From NCBI RefSeq assembly GCF_018917865.1, contig NZ_JAHLPM010000018.1, positions 1 to 64,000 of the forward strand: a stretch of DNA of 64,000 nucleotides, in the 5' to 3' direction. Shown here piece after piece: positions 49,654 through 59,596 of this stretch (positions are counted from its first letter, which is position 1; each line of letters opens with the position of its first letter). The position numbers were made by a program, and so were the translations under genes. The notes beneath the pieces were generated by a model. That model worked only from the letters and a program-made list of their open reading frames with translations. It ran no database searches and was not told where the DNA came from. The DNA comes from Tissierella simiarum. GTDB lineage: Bacteria; Bacillota; Clostridia; Tissierellales; Tissierellaceae.

Positions 49654-52600
49654 ATGAAATATAGATCAAAGAGAATAATTAATATTCTTTTAGTAGTTTG
49701 TATACTAATAACTAATTTTATAGGTTCTGTCTATGCTGCAAAGCATATATTTTCAGATAGTATAGGACATTGGGCAGAGGAAACAATTAACCTTCTTACA
49801 GAGAGAGGGATCATTCAAGGATATCCCGATGGACTATCTCATCCGGATAATATTATTACAAGGGGAGAATTTTCAGCCCTTCTGGCAAGGACTATGAAAC
49901 TTGAAGCCAAAGACAGAGAGAATGTTGGTCCAGTATTTAAAGATATCATAGGTCATTTTGCCCAAAAGGAAATAGAAGCACTTGTTTATGAAGGAATCAT
50001 TCTAGTGGAGGACTATGGTAAGTTATATATACCTAATAAGCCTATTAGTCGAATGGAAATAATTAAAATGTTAGTTAGAGCGATAGGAAAAGAAAATCAT
50101 AATCTAGATTGTTCTTGTGATACAGGATTTATTGATGAGGATAATCTGACTAAAGAAGAAATTGAATATATTTGTCTTGGAAAACAATATAACATCATTT
50201 CTGGTTACCCAGACAGAAGCATTCGTCCTAATGGTGAAGCAACTCGTGCCGAAGCCTTTGCAATGCTTATTAAGCAGGAGAAAGCTAAAGAAAAGATAGA
50301 GGAAGATAAAGCTAAGGATAAAGATAAAAATGAGCAAGAAAAGCCTACTATACCATCAAAACCAACTGATAAGCCTACGGACAACAAGCCAGATAGAGAT
50401 AGGGATACAGAAAACAGCTCATCTTCAGGTGATGGTTCAAATTATGTTCCAGCACCAAAATATAGTTTTGAACTTCTCCTTACAGCTTATGTTGATGAGG
50501 AAATTCAAATTATTCCCAAATCCTCAAATGTAAAGTCAGTAACATGGGAGATTAGTAAAGATGGTATCCCTGTAGATTTACTTTCAGTTATTGATGGAGA
50601 GTTAAAGGCAGATGGGGGAACTATTAAAATTAAATCTGTTGGAAGTTATAGCTTTACAGCCACAGCTGTAAATAGTCGTGGGAAAGAGGTTAGGCATGAA
50701 CAAAGCATAGATATTTACCCAGTAGTTTCTGCTGAGTTTAAACTACCTGAAACAGCCCATACAGATACAACAATAGATGTTGATCTATCCACCGAAAACT
50801 TAGGAGAGAATCTTGTAGTATGGTCACTTAAAAAAGACAATATTGAAATAGACCATAGTACTGTACTTACAGGCGAGCTTACAAACACTGGTGGTTTAAT
50901 AACATTTAATAACACAGGAATATATGAATTAACAGCTGTTATAACTGATAAACTGGGGAAAGAAACCAAAGTAAGTGATGTAATTAGAGTATATCCTGTG
51001 GGAGAAATAAAGATAGAGCTTGATAAGATAACCCATACTGATAAAAGTATTACTCTAAAAACAGAAACAAAGAATACTGATGATATGGATTTAATATGGT
51101 CTCTTACTAGGAATGGGGAAGAGGTCAATGTTTCAGATTTTATTGAAGGGAATATCTCATTAGGAGATAGTATTGTAGGTTTTAAGGAAAAAGGTGTATA
51201 CAATTTAATTCTTTCAGCTACAGACAAAACTAGCAGAACATTTGCGGATAAGGTATCCATTACCGTATATCCTGTAGGTTCTGCTGGCTTTTATTTACCT
51301 GAAATATTCCATATAGATGATGAGATAAAGCTCGAAGCAGCCTTTAAGGAAATTGGAAATCGTAATGCAGAGTGGTCACTTATCAAGGATGGCAAAGAAG
51401 TAGAACTTTCAGATTTTGTTAGTGGAAATCTATCCAATGATGGAGGAATAGTTACTTTTCCTTATAAAGGTGAATATACTCTAAAAGCTTTCTTCACTGA
51501 TGATGGAGGGAGAATATATGACTATGAACAAAGTTTTAAAGTTTACCCTGTGCCAGCTGTTGGTTATACATTACCTAAGTATGCCCATACTGACAACGAT
51601 ATTAATGTAGAGGTAAACAGCACAGAGCTTGATGGACTAAAGATTGAATGGCTTGTTGATAATACTTATGGTTTTCAGGATTGGTCAACTTATGTGGAGG
51701 GAAATCTAAATAATTCAGGAGGTAGTATCAGGTTCAAAAGAGCAGGTGTTTATGAACTAGTAACTAGAATCATCGATGAAACTGGCAGAGTATTTCTCTT
51801 TGAAACAGGAGATAAAATCGAGGTGCTTCCTGTATTAGATATAGGATTTGAACTTCCGAAATCAGCCTATACAGACAGTATTATTAATATTAGAACCTAT
51901 GGTAATAACAATGTTCTTCCAGTGGAATGGAGCATTACCAAAGATGGTGAAGTTATATCTGAAGAGCAGGCAATCTCTGGAAGTTTAAATGCACAAGGTG
52001 GCAAAATTACCTTTCTTATAGATGGAGATTTTATATTAACTGCAACAATGACAGATTTCCTAGAAAGAAGTTTTTCATATAGTCAGGAAATAACTATAAA
52101 TCCAGTTATAGAGTATAGCTTTACCATGCCTGATTCCATTCACTATGGCAGGGAATTTGAAGTAAAAGGAGATTCCAAAAATCTTGGAGCAAATAAAGTT
52201 AGATGGACATTAGAAAAAACAGGTGAAGCAGTAGATTTCAATGGTGAACTAGCCAATGAAGGAGGGAACATCTCCATATCAGATACAGGTGAGTTTACTC
52301 TTATAGCCACAATTATAGATAGTGAGGGCAGAGTATTTACTCATAAAGAAAAGATTACTATTACCAATACTGCACCAACAGTAACTTTAACAGCTACACC
52401 AACTAGAACTGTAAAGAACGGTAAATTCTTTGTTGATATTAAGGCAACAGCCAGTGATCCAGACGGAGATGCAACAACCTTAGAATATGAAGGTACAACC
52501 AGTGATAACTACTATCCAGTAGGTACTCATAAGATTCGTGTACGTGCAAAGGATAGTGCAGGAGATTATTCACCTTGGGTAGAGAAGAGCTTTACAATTG

Positions 52601-53415
52601 TAAATTCAGCACCAACAGTAACACTGACAGCTACACCAACTCGGACTGTTAAAAGTGGAAAATTCTTCGTTGATATCAAGGCAACAGCCAGTGATCCAGA
52701 TGGAGATGCAACAACCTTAGAATATGAAGGTACAACCAGTGATAACTATTATGCAGTAGGAACACATAAGGTCAGGGTACGTGCAAAGGATAGTGTTGGA
52801 GCTTATTCACCTTGGGTAGAAAAGAGTTTTACAATTAAAAATTCACCACCAACTACCCCCGTAATTACTAGGACACCAAGTGGAAATAGTGTTGCCCCTG
52901 GTACTAAGGTAACTATTACAGCTAAGAGTACTGATGCAGATAATGATTCAATTACCTATGTTTGGGAAGGGCGTAATGCTGAAACACAAGTCTACCCGTT
53001 AGGAAAAAATACGGTTCGCGTAAAGGCTGTGGATTCCACAGGTGCAGAGTCCCCATGGGCAGCCATTGTATTCTTTGTTGCTGATCCTAATGGCAGTGGA
53101 GGTATGATGTTAACTGGTCCTGATTCAGTAATTCTAGAAAATGGTTTAGAAGGTGCGACTATTACTGAATATACATTTACTGTTCCTCCTGTTGCAGGAC
53201 ATAGTGGAAGTGATTATGGCCGTGTTCGTGGATACAATGTAAAAACAAAACAGTGGGATGAACTTGATTATGGAACTACAAGCAATGGTATCACATTCAG
53301 CAGAACTCTAAGTGCTGGTATGTACTCTAAGCTTGAGTTTTATTATTACACTAATCACAATTGTATGTACGATAAATCCAATATTACCTATTCTGTAAGT
53401 TACCATTTTGAATAA
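49654..53415 (+). CDS. SLH-anchored surface protein with Ig-like repeats
   Basis: A 1253-residue secreted protein: signal peptide, three SLH domains (about 30-195; FSDSIGHWAEETINLLTERG, GYPDGLSHPDNIITRGEFSA), which bind the cell-wall polymer, a charged proline linker (about 205-260), seven or so Ig-like modules of about 95 residues (each with an AHTD/VYPVG-type junction), two nearly identical PKD/cadherin-like 79-residue modules, a third diverged one and a unique C-terminal domain. A likely adhesin. It is flanked by duplicated pilin-like genes. Confidence 0.85.
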   Translation: MKYRSKRIINILLVVCILITNFIGSVYAAKHIFSDSIGHWAEETINLLTERGIIQGYPDGLSHPDNIITRGEFSALLARTMKLEAKDRENVGPVFKDIIGHFAQKEIEALVYEGIILVEDYGKLYIPNKPISRMEIIKMLVRAIGKENHNLDCSCDTGFIDEDNLTKEEIEYICLGKQYNIISGYPDRSIRPNGEATRAEAFAMLIKQEKAKEKIEEDKAKDKDKNEQEKPTIPSKPTDKPTDNKPDRDRDTENSSSSGDGSNYVPAPKYSFELLLTAYVDEEIQIIPKSSNVKSVTWEISKDGIPVDLLSVIDGELKADGGTIKIKSVGSYSFTATAVNSRGKEVRHEQSIDIYPVVSAEFKLPETAHTDTTIDVDLSTENLGENLVVWSLKKDNIEIDHSTVLTGELTNTGGLITFNNTGIYELTAVITDKLGKETKVSDVIRVYPVGEIKIELDKITHTDKSITLKTETKNTDDMDLIWSLTRNGEEVNVSDFIEGNISLGDSIVGFKEKGVYNLILSATDKTSRTFADKVSITVYPVGSAGFYLPEIFHIDDEIKLEAAFKEIGNRNAEWSLIKDGKEVELSDFVSGNLSNDGGIVTFPYKGEYTLKAFFTDDGGRIYDYEQSFKVYPVPAVGYTLPKYAHTDNDINVEVNSTELDGLKIEWLVDNTYGFQDWSTYVEGNLNNSGGSIRFKRAGVYELVTRIIDETGRVFLFETGDKIEVLPVLDIGFELPKSAYTDSIINIRTYGNNNVLPVEWSITKDGEVISEEQAISGSLNAQGGKITFLIDGDFILTATMTDFLERSFSYSQEITINPVIEYSFTMPDSIHYGREFEVKGDSKNLGANKVRWTLEKTGEAVDFNGELANEGGNISISDTGEFTLIATIIDSEGRVFTHKEKITITNTAPTVTLTATPTRTVKNGKFFVDIKATASDPDGDATTLEYEGTTSDNYYPVGTHKIRVRAKDSAGDYSPWVEKSFTIVNSAPTVTLTATPTRTVKSGKFFVDIKATASDPDGDATTLEYEGTTSDNYYAVGTHKVRVRAKDSVGAYSPWVEKSFTIKNSPPTTPVITRTPSGNSVAPGTKVTITAKSTDADNDSITYVWEGRNAETQVYPLGKNTVRVKAVDSTGAESPWAAIVFFVADPNGSGGMMLTGPDSVILENGLEGATITEYTFTVPPVAGHSGSDYGRVRGYNVKTKQWDELDYGTTSNGITFSRTLSAGMYSKLEFYYYTNHNCMYDKSNITYSVSYHFE
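52366..52839 (+). repeat. Tandem 237-bp coding repeat
   Basis: Two 79-codon units (52366-52602 and 52603-52839) with nearly the same bases; long stretches such as GGCAACAGCCAGTGATCCAG are identical. A third, diverged unit follows. A site for recombination-driven length change of the surface protein. Confidence 0.85.
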
Positions 53416-53432
53416 ACAAGGAGGAAATGAAT

Positions 53433-53663
53433 ATGGAAAGAACAATTGAAAAATCAAATAATTTTATAACAAATAAAGCTATAGCTGTAAAAGCAGCAAC
53501 TACCAATAACAGGGGAGAAGGATATATTGACACAGCAGTGAAAATTCTTATTGCTGTAGTTTTAGGAGCATTACTTCTAGCAGGACTATATCTATTATTC
53601 GGTGATGTGGTTATGCCAACACTAACAGAGCGTATTAAAGAAATGTTTAACTATGCAGGTTAA
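53433..53663 (+). CDS. Small Flp-pilin-like protein, copy 2
   Basis: A 76-residue protein whose last 50 residues match copy 1 (49406-49636) almost completely, including NNRGEGYIDTAVKIL and the helix. DNA identity is high as well, so duplication or gene conversion is recent. Its 3' end overlaps the prepilin peptidase gene by 11 bp, a strong hint that the peptidase processes it. ATG 53433 is preferred over 53427 for ribosome-binding-site spacing. Confidence 0.65.
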   Translation: MERTIEKSNNFITNKAIAVKAATTNNRGEGYIDTAVKILIAVVLGALLLAGLYLLFGDVVMPTLTERIKEMFNYAG

Positions 53664-54081
53664 GAGCATCTTACAAGGGGTGCTTTTTTCTTTTCTGCTA
53701 ATGGTGGCATCTTATACAGATATTAAAAAAAGGGAAATACCAGATACAATCTGTATATTTATTGCCTTAATAGGCCTGCTAAGATTTAGCTTTTTAAATC
53801 TGTTTGGGATAATTATTGCTATCCCATTTCTATTAGGAGCAGTATTAAAAGAAAACAGTATTGGTGGGGGTGATATTAAAGTAACTGCCTCAGCAGGCAT
53901 TGTCCTTGGATTTTGGAGAGGAATCTATGGATTAATAATAGGGCTTAGTTTATTAGTATTATTTTATTTATTCTTAGTATTAATATCTGAGATAAAGAAG
54001 AAGCAAGTGGCTAGGAATTTACCTATGCCACTTGCTCCCTTTTTAGGGCTAGGTTTTATGATTATATATTTTATGAATTAG
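53653..54081 (+). CDS. A24-type prepilin peptidase (TadV/CpaA-like)
   Basis: A 142-residue membrane aspartyl peptidase with about four to five helices. Catalytic aspartates are in SYTDIKKREIPD (Asp23) and the GxGD motif GGGDIKVT. It should cleave Flp-type prepilins after Gly and lacks the methylase half of larger PilD enzymes. No ribosome binding site of its own is visible; translation is probably coupled to the overlapping pilin-like gene. Confidence 0.85.
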   Translation: MQVKSILQGVLFSFLLMVASYTDIKKREIPDTICIFIALIGLLRFSFLNLFGIIIAIPFLLGAVLKENSIGGGDIKVTASAGIVLGFWRGIYGLIIGLSLLVLFYLFLVLISEIKKKQVARNLPMPLAPFLGLGFMIIYFMN

Positions 54082-54093
54082 GAGGAAAATCAT

Positions 54094-54912
54094 ATGGGAT
54101 TTTTAAAAAATAGAACTGTAATAGGTGTGATATGTATCTTATTATCACTTCTTATATGCTTTGGACTTACACCATTATTTAATAAAGGGATGAGCCAAAA
54201 GACTGAGATTGTTAGAGTAACAAAAGAAATTAAAGCAGGCGATGAAATCACAAAGGATATGGTTAAAGTAGTGGAAGTTGGAGGGTTTAATTTACCTGAA
54301 AATATAATTCGGACAACAGACAATGCTATTGGAAAATATGCTACATCAGATTTAGGAATAGGAGATTATATCTTAAATACAAAACTATCAGAAATACCAG
54401 CAGCTGAGAATGCTTATTTATATAATCTTGATGGAAGTAAACAAGCAATGTCTATCACCATAAAAAGCTTTGCTAATGGTCTTTCTGGAAAGCTTCAAAG
54501 CGGGGATATTGTGTCTGTGATTGCACCTGATTATAAAAAGCAGGGTGAAACAGTTATTCCATCAGAACTTAAATATATTGAAGTAATATCTGTAACTGCT
54601 TCATCAGGATATGATGCAAATACTGGTGAACAAAGAATAGAAGATGAAAGAGAACTTCCATCAACTGTAACCCTTCTTGTAACTCCAGAACAAGGAAATA
54701 TCCTTGCTGAACTAGAGTCAGACTCTAAGCCACATTTATCACTGGTCTATAGGGGAACACCAGAAAATACAAGGCAGTTTATTGATATGCAGGAAGAGAT
54801 AATTAAAGAACTTTACTCGGAAGAACAGGAAAAAACAGATGAGGAAGTATCAGAACAAAATAAAGTTGAGGAAAGTAAGATTGAGGAAACAACAGAGGGT
54901 GGGGTGGAGTAA
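54094..54912 (+). CDS. CpaB/RcpC-like SAF-domain pilus assembly protein
   Basis: A 272-residue protein with an N-terminal membrane anchor, a SAF domain (TKEIKAGDEITKDMVKVV) and an RcpC-like segment, then an acidic tail rich in Glu. In Tad systems CpaB/RcpC lies at the cell surface and helps pilus extrusion. AGGAGG precedes the ATG. Next to the CpaE-like gene. Confidence 0.8.
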   Translation: MGFLKNRTVIGVICILLSLLICFGLTPLFNKGMSQKTEIVRVTKEIKAGDEITKDMVKVVEVGGFNLPENIIRTTDNAIGKYATSDLGIGDYILNTKLSEIPAAENAYLYNLDGSKQAMSITIKSFANGLSGKLQSGDIVSVIAPDYKKQGETVIPSELKYIEVISVTASSGYDANTGEQRIEDERELPSTVTLLVTPEQGNILAELESDSKPHLSLVYRGTPENTRQFIDMQEEIIKELYSEEQEKTDEEVSEQNKVEESKIEETTEGGVE

Positions 54913-54913
54913 A

Positions 54914-55723
54914 TTGCTGAACTTTAAAAAGAAAGGTATATTCATACGAAAGACAGAAGAAAAGGTACAGGAGGAAATTCTTCATGGAGGCGTTTTAGCT
55001 GTTTGGGGAAGTCCTGGTAGTGGAAAAACAATCGTAGCCACAAAGATTGCTAAGTATCTAGCAGATAAGAAAAAGAATGTAGTATTGGTTTTATGTGATA
55101 TGACAGCACCTATGCTCCCTTGTATTTGTCCTCCATCAGATCTTGAATGTGAAAAGTCATTGGGAAGTATTCTTGCTGCAGCCCATGTAAGTGAGGCCCT
55201 TGTTAAGCACAATATGATTACTCATAAGAGATTATCATATCTAACAATCCTTGGAATGCTTAAAGGAGAAAATGAATATACTTATCCCCCATATACAGAA
55301 GTACAGGCAAGGGAGTTAATTGAAAATCTTAGGAAAATAGCACCATTTGTCATTATCGATTGTGGCAGTTATATTGCAAATGATATTTTATCTGCAGTTG
55401 CCCTAATGGAATCAGATTCAGTATTAAGACTGGCCAATTGTGATTTAAAAAGCATCAGTTATTTATCCAGCCAATTACCCCTTCTTCGAGATAGTAAATG
55501 GGATGCAGATAAACAGTATAAGATAGGATCAAATCTAAAGCCACAGGAAGGTATTGAATATATAAATCAAGTCCTTGGAAGTGTGGCTTTTAAACTACCC
55601 CACTCACAGGAACTTGAAGAACAATACCTTGCAGGAAATCTATTTGGAGATTTATCCATGAAGGATAGCAGGGCATTTAGAAAAGAAATAGAAAAGATTG
55701 CAAGGGAGGTGTTTGGGTGTTAG
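54914..55723 (+). CDS. CpaE/TadZ-like ATPase
   Basis: A 269-residue P-loop protein from a TTG start directly after the CpaB-like gene. Walker A GSPGSGKTIV (about 33-42) is followed by VVLVLCDMTAPMLP and FVIIDCGSYIAND, a MinD/CpaE-like nucleotide fold used to place Tad pilus machinery at a cell site. Overlaps the CpaF gene by 7 bp. Confidence 0.78.
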   Translation: MLNFKKKGIFIRKTEEKVQEEILHGGVLAVWGSPGSGKTIVATKIAKYLADKKKNVVLVLCDMTAPMLPCICPPSDLECEKSLGSILAAAHVSEALVKHNMITHKRLSYLTILGMLKGENEYTYPPYTEVQARELIENLRKIAPFVIIDCGSYIANDILSAVALMESDSVLRLANCDLKSISYLSSQLPLLRDSKWDADKQYKIGSNLKPQEGIEYINQVLGSVAFKLPHSQELEEQYLAGNLFGDLSMKDSRAFRKEIEKIAREVFGC

Positions 55724-57300
55724 GTAAAAAAAGAGGCAGATCTGTGTTTCTAAAGGAAGAAAATCGACAAAGTGGAACATTTGCAAATAGAAATGTGGTA
55801 ATAGATGAACTAATGAGCGATATATCTACTATTGAAGATTTAGCAGTAGAAGTATTGGAAGTAGAAGAAGTGAAAGAAATAGAAGAGATAAATAAGGTAG
55901 TGAAAGTAGAGGGAGTAAAGATAATTCAAAGGGAGTTGGGCTCTGATAATAGAACCCACTCTCTATTTTTTACCCCAGAATCAGATGGTAAAGACTTTTC
56001 TACAGTCTTAAAAGATGTTCAAGAATATATTTCAAATAACTACTCTATCCTTATTACTGATGAAACAATAGAAGGATCTAAGGAACATCTAAAAAGATAT
56101 ATATCCAAATATGTACAAGATAGCCGAATCTCAGTAAAGGGAATGAGTGGGAATGAACTTATAGATGCCTTATACAGTGAAATGGCTGAGTTTGGATTTT
56201 TAACAAAGTATATACATGGAGAAGGTATTGAAGAAATTGATATCAACTCATGGAAGGATATAGAGGTTCAGTATTCTGATGGAAGATGTGAAAAACTGGA
56301 AGAACATTTTGACTCTCCTGAACACGCAATCAATGTAATAAGGAGAATGCTCCATATATCTGGAATGGTCCTTGATAATGCAAGTCCTGCTGTACTTGGA
56401 CATTTATCAAAAAATATTCGTATAGCAGTCCTAAAGACCCCATTAGTAGATGAAGATGTAGGCATTGCAGCATCCATTCGTATTGTGAATCCTCAGAACA
56501 TGAAAAAAGAGGATTTTATAAATGGTGGTACAGCAACAAATCCTATGCTGGACTTTTTATCAGAATGCATCCGTTATGGTATTTCTGTTTGTGTGGCAGG
56601 GGCAACCAGCTCCGGTAAGACAACAGTTGCAGGCTGGCTTCTTACTACAATACCTAATAATAAGCGAATATTTACCATTGAAAATGGCTCGAGGGAGCTA
56701 TCTTTAGTCCGTGAAAAAAATGGAAGAGTAGCTAATTCTGTCATTCATACTATAACTCGTGACAGTGAAAATGAAAGGCAAAGGATAGATCAGATAACAC
56801 TACTCGATATGTCTCTTAGATTTAATCCAGATATCATAGTTGTAGGGGAGATGCGTGGAGCAGAGGCCAATGCAGCACAGGAAGCAGCGAGGACAGGGGT
56901 AGCTGTTCTCACAACTATCCACTCAAACTCCTGCGAGGCAACTTACAGAAGAATGGTCTCCCTTTGTAAAAGAGCGGTAGATATGTCCGATGAAACACTG
57001 ATGGGGTATGTAACAGAGGCCTATCCCATAGTTGTATTTTGTAAGCAATTAGAAAATAAGGAAAGAAAACTGATGGAGATTATGGAATGCGAAATCTTAC
57101 CTGATGGTACAAGAAATTATAGGCCGTTATTTCAGTACATCATTACTGAAAATAGGATGGAAGATGGAGAATTTATAATTAAAGGATACCATGAACAAGT
57201 AAATAGCATATCAGAAAGTCTATCAAAAAGATTCTTAGAAAATGGGATGCCAATTGATACTATAGAAAAACTTAAAAAGAAGGAGGGACAAAGTCTATGA
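55717..57300 (+). CDS. CpaF/TadA/VirB11-family secretion ATPase
   Basis: A 527-residue motor ATPase of Tad pili. Walker A GATSSGKTTVAG, an Asp box and Walker B (NPDIIVVGEMRGAEAN), His box TTIHSNSC. An extra 130-residue acidic N-terminal region precedes the usual CpaF N-domain. GTG start within the CpaE-like gene after GGGAGGTG. It should power pilus assembly with the TadB and TadC membrane proteins encoded next. Confidence 0.92.
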   Translation: MLGKKRGRSVFLKEENRQSGTFANRNVVIDELMSDISTIEDLAVEVLEVEEVKEIEEINKVVKVEGVKIIQRELGSDNRTHSLFFTPESDGKDFSTVLKDVQEYISNNYSILITDETIEGSKEHLKRYISKYVQDSRISVKGMSGNELIDALYSEMAEFGFLTKYIHGEGIEEIDINSWKDIEVQYSDGRCEKLEEHFDSPEHAINVIRRMLHISGMVLDNASPAVLGHLSKNIRIAVLKTPLVDEDVGIAASIRIVNPQNMKKEDFINGGTATNPMLDFLSECIRYGISVCVAGATSSGKTTVAGWLLTTIPNNKRIFTIENGSRELSLVREKNGRVANSVIHTITRDSENERQRIDQITLLDMSLRFNPDIIVVGEMRGAEANAAQEAARTGVAVLTTIHSNSCEATYRRMVSLCKRAVDMSDETLMGYVTEAYPIVVFCKQLENKERKLMEIMECEILPDGTRNYRPLFQYIITENRMEDGEFIIKGYHEQVNSISESLSKRFLENGMPIDTIEKLKKKEGQSL

Positions 57301-58226
57301 GTATCATCTTATTAATGGCCTGTATTGGAATGATTACAGGTTTTTTTATTTTGTTTAATATCTCACCAATGGAGTTTACAGATAATGTCTTTAAAGGGGT
57401 AATGAATAAACCTAAGAGCATTAAAGATCAGATTAATGAAACGACTAAACGGAAGAAGTTATCCTTTTTCAGACGTGAAGTTATTGAGGTTCAAGAGATT
57501 TTAAGAATAACAGGAAGAGAGAAGAAGTTCCCCATGCTTTGTGCCTCATCTCTTTTACTTTTTACTATAGGAGGATCAATTGCAGTCATCCTTGGTAATT
57601 ACTTTTTAGTTCCAGTAATGGCAATAGGCTTAATGTTTATACCATTTTGGTATGTTCGTATTACACAGACTCATTTTAAAAAGGCTATTTCGGCTGAACT
57701 TGAAACAGCACTCAGTATTATTACAACAGCGTATTTAAGAAATGAAGATATTCTAACTGCTGTAGAAGAAAATATGAATTATTTAAATCCGCCTGTATTA
57801 TCTGTATTCAAGGAATTTATATCAAGGATAAAGCTTATAAATCCAGATATTACAGCATCTTTGCAAGAGATGAAAGGAAGAATTGACAATGCAGTGTTTA
57901 GGGAGTGGTGTGATGCTTTAATTGCTTGCCAGTTTGACAGAAGTTTAAAGACAACACTAACACCTATAGTAAGTAAATTATCTGATATGAGAGTTGTAAA
58001 TGGGGAACTTGAAAATATGGTGTTTGAACCAAGAAAAGAATTTATTACCATGCAGATATTAGTTCTTGGGAATATTCCTCTTTTATATTTCCTCAATAAG
58101 GATTGGTATCATACATTGATGCATACTGTGATGGGGCAGATAGTACTTGCAATATGTATTACTGCTATTTTTATATCTACCGCTTTTGTAATCAAATTAA
58201 CCCAACCAATAGAGTATAGGAGGTAG
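57297..58226 (+). CDS. TadB-like inner-membrane pilus protein
   Basis: A 309-residue membrane protein with N-terminal, central and C-terminal helices and a cytoplasmic T2SSF-like region (SAELETALSIITTAYLRNEDI). This matches TadB-type platform proteins. Overlaps cpaF by 4 bp. Confidence 0.75.
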   Translation: MSIILLMACIGMITGFFILFNISPMEFTDNVFKGVMNKPKSIKDQINETTKRKKLSFFRREVIEVQEILRITGREKKFPMLCASSLLLFTIGGSIAVILGNYFLVPVMAIGLMFIPFWYVRITQTHFKKAISAELETALSIITTAYLRNEDILTAVEENMNYLNPPVLSVFKEFISRIKLINPDITASLQEMKGRIDNAVFREWCDALIACQFDRSLKTTLTPIVSKLSDMRVVNGELENMVFEPRKEFITMQILVLGNIPLLYFLNKDWYHTLMHTVMGQIVLAICITAIFISTAFVIKLTQPIEYRR

Positions 58227-58231
58227 ATAAG

Positions 58232-59104
58232 ATGACATTTTTAATTATTATCTTTGGAGTACTCCTGGCTCTTGGACTATTTTTTATAATGGCTGATATT
58301 TTAAGACTTCCAAGTCTTGCCACACAAAGGGCGATGCAATCTGCAGGAAAAAAAGGAAAAGAAAAGACGAAAAGTATAGATATATTACTTTTAGGATTGG
58401 CAGTAAAGCTGGCAAAATACATTCCCATTGATGAGTATAAAAGAAATAGAATGAAAAACACATTAAATGCATCAGGAATTAATATGACTCCAGAAGAATA
58501 TATGGCATCTGCTATAGTAAAAGCAGGTTTAATTGCATTGGCTGTAATTCCTTGCCTTATGATATTACCTCTCTTAGCACCAATTATTGCATTTTTAAGT
58601 ATCCTTATATATTTTAAAGAGATACGAAAAGCAGATGAAGAGTTAAAAGAAAAGCGAGAAAAGATAGAAAAGGAACTGCCAAGGTTTGTAGCAACTATAA
58701 TCCAAGAGCTAAAGGCTAGTAGAGATGTATTATCTATGTTAGAGAACTTTAAGAATAATGCAGGAGAGGATTTTGCAAATCAATTAGATATATTAACTGC
58801 GGATATGCGATCCTCATCCTATGAAGCAGCCCTTACAAGGTTTGAAGCAAGGATAAACTCACCTATGTTATCAGATATTACTAGAGGGTTAATCGGTGTT
58901 CTTCGTGGAGATGATGGATCTATGTATTTTCAAATGTTATCTCATGATATGAAACAACTGGAACTTCAAAGATTAAAAGCCGAGGCTATGAAGATACCAC
59001 CTAAGATTAGAGTGTTCTCCTTTATAATGCTTATGTGTTTTATGATGACCTATATGGCTATTATCATCTATGAAATCATCCGCTCTTTCAGCGGATTGTT
59101 TTAG
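58232..59104 (+). CDS. TadC-like inner-membrane pilus protein
   Basis: A 290-residue platform protein with a T2SSF-like domain (KIEKELPRFVATIIQELKASRDVLSML) and a C-terminal helix (FIMLMCFMMTYMAIIIYEII). With the TadB-like partner it forms the membrane platform for CpaF. Ribosome binding site AGGAGGT. Confidence 0.8.
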   Translation: MTFLIIIFGVLLALGLFFIMADILRLPSLATQRAMQSAGKKGKEKTKSIDILLLGLAVKLAKYIPIDEYKRNRMKNTLNASGINMTPEEYMASAIVKAGLIALAVIPCLMILPLLAPIIAFLSILIYFKEIRKADEELKEKREKIEKELPRFVATIIQELKASRDVLSMLENFKNNAGEDFANQLDILTADMRSSSYEAALTRFEARINSPMLSDITRGLIGVLRGDDGSMYFQMLSHDMKQLELQRLKAEAMKIPPKIRVFSFIMLMCFMMTYMAIIIYEIIRSFSGLF

Positions 59105-59115
59105 GAGGTGTTCAT

Positions 59116-59511
59116 ATGCTTAAGGTACTAAAGTCTAATAAAGGAGAAGGGTATATTGATGTAGCTGTTCTTGTACTTTGTGTTATGCTTATGATTGCTC
59201 TGGCCGTAAAGGTATTTCCAGTTTATATTGCAAAGCAGCAAATCGACACCTTTGCCACGGAACTTGTTAGAGAAGCAGAAATTGCAGGAAGAGTAGGGAC
59301 AGAAACTACAAATAGGGAAATCTTATTAAGAGATAAAATGGGAATTACACCAACGGTTAAGTGGTCAAAATCAGGACGGATTCAGTTAAATGAAGAGATA
59401 ACTGTAACTATTACCTATGAAACTAATATTGGTCTATTTGGAGGATTTGGTTCTTTCCCTATAACTTTACGAGCTGATGCTGCAGGGAAGTCAGAAGTAT
59501 ATTGGAAATAG
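59116..59511 (+). CDS. DUF4320-like pseudopilin
   Basis: A 131-residue protein with a short basic leader, then SNKGEGYIDVAVLVL and a hydrophobic helix, then an extracellular domain. The NKGEGYID motif is the same as in the two small pilin-like proteins, pointing to the same peptidase. Resembles TadE-like minor pilins. Conserved in clostridial conjugative elements. Confidence 0.72.
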   Translation: MLKVLKSNKGEGYIDVAVLVLCVMLMIALAVKVFPVYIAKQQIDTFATELVREAEIAGRVGTETTNREILLRDKMGITPTVKWSKSGRIQLNEEITVTITYETNIGLFGGFGSFPITLRADAAGKSEVYWK

Positions 59512-59596
59512 GTGAATGATATATCTGTTTGAATAGGCAGTAAAAGTAAGAAAAGGTAGGAGTGAGTAAGAGAAAGTGAGAAGAGTAGGTGAAAGG

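Noticed and set aside
50104-51260. Long minus-strand frames inside the SLH protein gene
   Set aside because: They are shadows of the 3.8-kb + strand gene and have no ribosome binding sites or recognisable domains.
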